From an uncultured Bacilli bacterium (GTDB lineage Bacteria > Bacillota_I > Bacilli_A > RF39 > UBA660), in contig CAKOKU010000017.1 of assembly GCA_934095865.1 (NCBI GenBank), positions 1-16,350 on the forward strand: a stretch of 16,350 nucleotides of DNA. Reading direction: 5' to 3'. The stretch's first letter is position 1; the number at the start of each line of letters is the position of its first letter. A program made the translations under genes and the position numbers. Under the pieces are notes generated by a model that was not told the origin of the DNA, made no database searches, and saw nothing but the letters and a program-made list of their open reading frames with translations. Shown here piece by piece: positions 13,886 to 16,350 of this stretch.

Positions 13886-14356
13886 TTAAACACAAGAAAT
13901 ATCAAGTTTAGAAGTTATTAATATGTTAATAATTTTACCTATTTCTTCGTTATTTTTACTGCCATATACCAAAATTATTCCCTCCACATTCGAATCAATA
14001 ATAACTGGTCGCATATCTGATCCCTCTAAAATTTTATCCTGAATTGCATTCATATCATATAAAGACAAAATTATATACCTTTTTACATCAAAATCTTCTA
14101 TTGCAGTATTATTAAAAATAACTTCTTCTCTATTAGTAGCCAAGAATTTATATTCACTATAATTAGCTAACGTACTTAAAAGTGATTTAACAAATTCATT
14201 ATATTCTTTAATAGCAATATTCTTATTAATTATTATTTTTTCACCATCTAAACCTATTTCTAAAGTATCATTAGTTTTAATTGATAATCTTTTTCTTATA
14301 TCTTTAGGAATTACAATACGCCCTAACTCATCTATTTTCTTTATTTGTCCATTCAT
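13886..14356 (-). CDS. SpoVT/AbrB-family transcription regulator
   Basis: The N-terminus (residues 1-46) is a swapped-hairpin AbrB DNA-binding domain: KKIDELGRIVIPKDIRKRL followed by DTLEIGLDGEKIIINK. It binds DNA as a dimer or tetramer in the family. The remaining part, about 100 aa, is not the short AbrB tail. It resembles the C-terminal GAF-like domain of SpoVT, which is a sigma-G-dependent forespore regulator in Bacillus subtilis, with strands around ATNREEVIF and PVIIDSNVEGIILVYGS. At 156 aa it is a little shorter than SpoVT (178 aa). It sits where abrB lies in Bacillus, upstream of metG, but its length favours a SpoVT-type protein. The ATG at 14356 follows GAGAGGT. The ligand of the C-terminal domain, if any, is not visible. 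Confidence 0.88.
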   Translation of the reverse strand: MNGQIKKIDELGRIVIPKDIRKRLSIKTNDTLEIGLDGEKIIINKNIAIKEYNEFVKSLLSTLANYSEYKFLATNREEVIFNNTAIEDFDVKRYIILSLYDMNAIQDKILEGSDMRPVIIDSNVEGIILVYGSKNNEEIGKIINILITSKLDISCV

Positions 14357-14458
14357 ATTTACCTCTCAAGAGTAGTATTACCAATATTCATTTTTTTATA
14401 ACTTAACTATTATCAGTCAAAAACATTGTTATATCTATTAAAATATTAAATTTTAGTT

Positions 14459-14464
14459 TATACT
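14459..14464 (+). promoter_or_regulatory. Weak -10 candidate for the femX-nudix unit
   Basis: TATACT lies 17 nt before the femX start codon in the 125-bp divergent gap. No convincing -35 box is present at 16-18 nt, so this is only a candidate. Confidence 0.25.
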
Positions 14465-14481
14465 ATAAATAAGGTGATACA

Positions 14482-15714
14482 ATGGAATTTGTTGAATTAA
14501 CAGAAAAAGAATTTCAAGATTTTGTAGATACACAAACAAATAAAAACTTCTTTCAAACAGTAATGATGAAAAAGAAGTTAGAATGTGATCATACTAAAGT
14601 TTATTTAGTTGGCGTTAAGGAAAGTAACAAAGTTATTGCAGCTAGTCTAATTGCAGAAACGCATCAAAAATTCTTAGGTAAAACAACATTTGAGGCTTAT
14701 AAAGGTTTTATTCTTGATTACCATAATAGGGAATTACTCCAATTTATGACCGAAAAAGTTAAAGAATTTTTAAAAGCTAAAAATGGTCTAAAATTAGTAA
14801 TTGACCCTTATATTCCAGCGGTTTCAAGAAACATGGAAGCTGAAATTACTGATGATTTTGACAACCGTGATATCATAGAATATCTACATACTTTAGGCTA
14901 TAAAAATTCTCAAAGCGAACAAGTAAAATGGACATATTGTCTTGACATAAATGGCAAATCAAGTCAGGAATTATTTAATGGCTTTCGCAGTAGTACCAGA
15001 AATAACATTAATAAAACGCTGACAAAATATGATTTAAATATTAGAACTTTAACAAAAGCTGAATTAAAAGAATTTAAGACTATTACTAGTGATACTTGTG
15101 ACCGTCGATCTTTCGCTGACAAATCATTAAAATATTATGAAGAGATGTTTGATTGTTTTAAAGATAAGGTTACTTTTAAAATTTGTGAGATTAACTTAGG
15201 CAATTACATTCAAAAACTAAAAAATTCTAATAAAGAAATGGCTTCTAAACTCAATGAATTATCTGACTCTAATTCTAACTTAAAGAAAAAAGAAGTTATG
15301 AAGAAAGACATCGAAAATAACAATAAAAAAATAAAAGAAGCTCAAAATTTAATACAAGAAAAAGGAGAAATAATCCCTCTATCCGCCGCTATGTTTATGT
15401 TATACGGTGATGAAATAATCTACCTATTTAGTGGTTCTTATGCTGAATACATGCAATTTTGCGGCCAATACCGCTTACAATGGGAAATAATTAAGTATGC
15501 TGCCGACAGCAATTATAAAAGATATAACTTTTTTGGCATTCAAGATGTTTTTAATCCTAACGGTAAAGACCGTGGTGTCTACGAATTTAAAAAAGGTTTT
15601 GGTGGTTATGTTGAAGAGTTACTTGGTGCTTTTGAGTTATCACTAAGTCCTACCAACACACTATTTAACATTTTAAAGAAAATTAAACACGTAATAAAAA
15701 AGAAAGGAAATTAA
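14482..15714 (+). CDS. FemX/FemAB/MurM-type peptidoglycan bridge aminoacyltransferase
   Basis: Fem-family enzymes transfer amino acids from aminoacyl-tRNA to the stem-peptide lysine of lipid II or related precursors and so build the cross-bridge. The 410-aa product has two GNAT-like halves. The first (about residues 1-160) contains TFEAYKGFILDYHNRELL and LKLVIDPYIP. The second contains FNGFRSSTRNNINKTL (about 166-180), MFMLYGDEIIYLFSGSY (304-320) and NFFGIQDVFNPNGKDRGVYEFKKGFGG (349-375), the family's strongest block. A coiled-coil arm, typical of FemA, FemX and MurM, is inserted at about 240-296. The start follows AGGTGAT. The gene diverges from the SpoVT-type regulator and is followed 3 nt later by a Nudix gene. 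The amino acid it adds cannot be told from sequence. Confidence 0.93.
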   Translation: MEFVELTEKEFQDFVDTQTNKNFFQTVMMKKKLECDHTKVYLVGVKESNKVIAASLIAETHQKFLGKTTFEAYKGFILDYHNRELLQFMTEKVKEFLKAKNGLKLVIDPYIPAVSRNMEAEITDDFDNRDIIEYLHTLGYKNSQSEQVKWTYCLDINGKSSQELFNGFRSSTRNNINKTLTKYDLNIRTLTKAELKEFKTITSDTCDRRSFADKSLKYYEEMFDCFKDKVTFKICEINLGNYIQKLKNSNKEMASKLNELSDSNSNLKKKEVMKKDIENNNKKIKEAQNLIQEKGEIIPLSAAMFMLYGDEIIYLFSGSYAEYMQFCGQYRLQWEIIKYAADSNYKRYNFFGIQDVFNPNGKDRGVYEFKKGFGGYVEELLGAFELSLSPTNTLFNILKKIKHVIKKKGN

Positions 15715-15717
15715 TGT

Positions 15718-16155
15718 ATGAACTCAATTATTGTTGGTGGTTTTATAGAAAAAAATGGGAAATTTTTACTAGTACAAGAAGCAAAGGAAATATGCAGAGG
15801 GAAATGGAATATTCCTGCTGGACGCCTTGAACCAAAAGAAAGTATTTTTGATGGAGCTAAAAGAGAAATTTTTGAAGAAACTGGTTGTAAAGTTGAATTA
15901 ACTGGTGTTCTAAAAGTTTGCAATAAGATTTTAGAAGATGGTATTTGGATGAGTATTATTTTTTCTACAAAATTATTAGAAGAAAGCATAAACATAAATA
16001 AATCAGAAATATTAGATGTAAAATGGTTTAGCTATGAAGAAATATTAAAAATGAAAGATGAATTAAGGTCACCTAACTGGATTATAAACAATCTTAACGT
16101 TCTTATTGAAAAAAAACAAACCGATTTAAATTTAATAAACATAATATTAAATTGA
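15718..16155 (+). CDS. Nudix hydrolase
   Basis: Nudix enzymes hydrolyse nucleoside diphosphates linked to another moiety, often damaged or surplus nucleotides. The 145-aa product has a perfect Nudix box: Gly35, Glu41, then REIFEETG at 49-56. The preceding block KWNIPAGRLEP and the N-terminal GGFIEKNGKFLLVQEAKE fit MutT- and NUDT18-like members. The substrate is not evident. The ATG at 15718 lies 3 nt after the femX stop, with AGGAAA inside the femX end as ribosome binding site, so the two genes are cotranscribed. A terminator follows at 16184-16218. Confidence 0.94.
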   Translation: MNSIIVGGFIEKNGKFLLVQEAKEICRGKWNIPAGRLEPKESIFDGAKREIFEETGCKVELTGVLKVCNKILEDGIWMSIIFSTKLLEESININKSEILDVKWFSYEEILKMKDELRSPNWIINNLNVLIEKKQTDLNLINIILN

Positions 16156-16183
16156 CAACAAAATAAATTTTATAAATAGACTA

Positions 16184-16218
16184 TTATGAAACCAATAAAA
16201 TTTCATAACTTTTTTCTT
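16184..16218 (+). terminator. Intrinsic terminator of the femX-nudix unit
   Basis: TTATGAAA (16184-16191) pairs with TTTCATAA (16201-16208), eight pairs around a 9-nt loop, followed by CTTTTTTCTT. It lies 28 nt after the nudix stop codon. Confidence 0.75.
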
Positions 16219-16226
16219 ATCTCCTT

Positions 16227-16273
16227 AATTAAAAAAACTGTCAAACCCCAAAGTAAAAGGCATAAACAGTTTT
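16227..16273 (-). terminator. Intrinsic terminator for the minus-strand gene at the right edge
   Basis: On the minus strand AAAACTGT (16266-16273) pairs with ACAGTTTT (16234-16241), followed by more U. Inner pairs of GCC with GG(G) are possible within the 24-nt loop. It lies 12 nt after the stop codon at 16285 of a partial frame and faces the femX-nudix terminator. Confidence 0.6.
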
Positions 16274-16284
16274 AATTTTATATT

Positions 16285-16350
16285 TTAAAGTATATTTTTT
16301 AAAATGACAGTCTTAGTTCTACTCATTTCATGAAGTGTACTAGCTACGCC
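16285..16350 (-). CDS. C-terminal tail of a gene that enters from the right edge
   Basis: Of the three minus-strand frames at the right edge only this one is open. It reads 21 codons (ending SRTKTVILKNIL) before a TAA at 16285-16287. The fragment is too short to recognise. The intrinsic terminator directly behind it (16227-16273) is the main support that it is a real gene end. Confidence 0.4.
   Translation of the reverse strand, partial: GVASTLHEMSRTKTVILKNIL

Noticed and set aside
14357..14400. Sigma-G-like elements TGAATA and AATACTA upstream of the SpoVT-type gene
   Set aside because: They are only about 5 nt apart, while sigma-G promoters need about 17-18 nt; I could not build a valid promoter from them.
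15711..15995. 94-aa minus-strand open frame
   Set aside because: It is antisense to the Nudix box of a clearly recognised gene.

Overview
The window is a strongly AT-rich chromosomal segment from a Gram-positive bacterium of the Firmicutes, most likely an uncultured, small-genome member of the Bacilli or Erysipelotrichia type (inference). The evidence is the set of sporulation-lineage genes (yabP, yabQ, yabG, veg, spoVG, a SpoVT-type regulator), a methionine T-box, intrinsic terminators with U-tracts, SD-type ribosome binding sites and a FemX/MurM-type peptidoglycan enzyme. No mobile element, CRISPR array, tRNA or rRNA gene was seen.

Layout. Nearly everything from 1 to 14356 is on the minus strand. 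Read in the direction of transcription (right to left), the order is: SpoVT-type regulator, an unrecognised 296-aa protein, T-box leader, metG, tatD, 3D-domain protein, rsmA, HD-like protein, yabG, veg, spoVG, yabP, yabQ, divIC. This is a compressed version of the abrB/metS-to-divIC region of Bacillus subtilis. Order is kept, but rnmV, sspF, ispE, purR, glmU, prs, pth, mfd and others are missing. After it come two degenerate EcfA-like ABC ATPases, truA, an unrecognised 139-aa protein, secA, and the start of an unknown gene that leaves the window on the left. The only plus-strand unit is at 14482-16155: a FemX-type aminoacyltransferase followed by a Nudix hydrolase. It diverges from the SpoVT-type gene and converges on a terminator and on the tail of a minus-strand gene entering from the right edge.

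Transcription units (inferred from hairpins and promoter-like boxes): SpoVT-type gene + 296-aa gene; T-box + metG + tatD (+ 3D gene, with its own promoter candidate); rsmA + HD-like gene; yabG + veg, reading into spoVG, which has its own promoter; yabP + yabQ + divIC, with a sigma-E-like box in front; ABC pair + truA + 139-aa gene (overlapping starts and stops); secA alone; femX + nudix.

Main points for a second look: (1) two overlapping ABC ATPase genes where ecfA1-ecfA2 would sit before truA, with no ecfT and with most nucleotide-handling motifs lost, yet with intact reading frames; (2) a YfbR/HDDC2-like HD-domain protein that has lost the HD dyad and other metal ligands; (3) two separate long inverted repeats between secA and the leftmost gene; (4) an unrecognised 296-aa protein coupled to the SpoVT-type regulator; (5) a sigma-E-like promoter in front of yabPQ.
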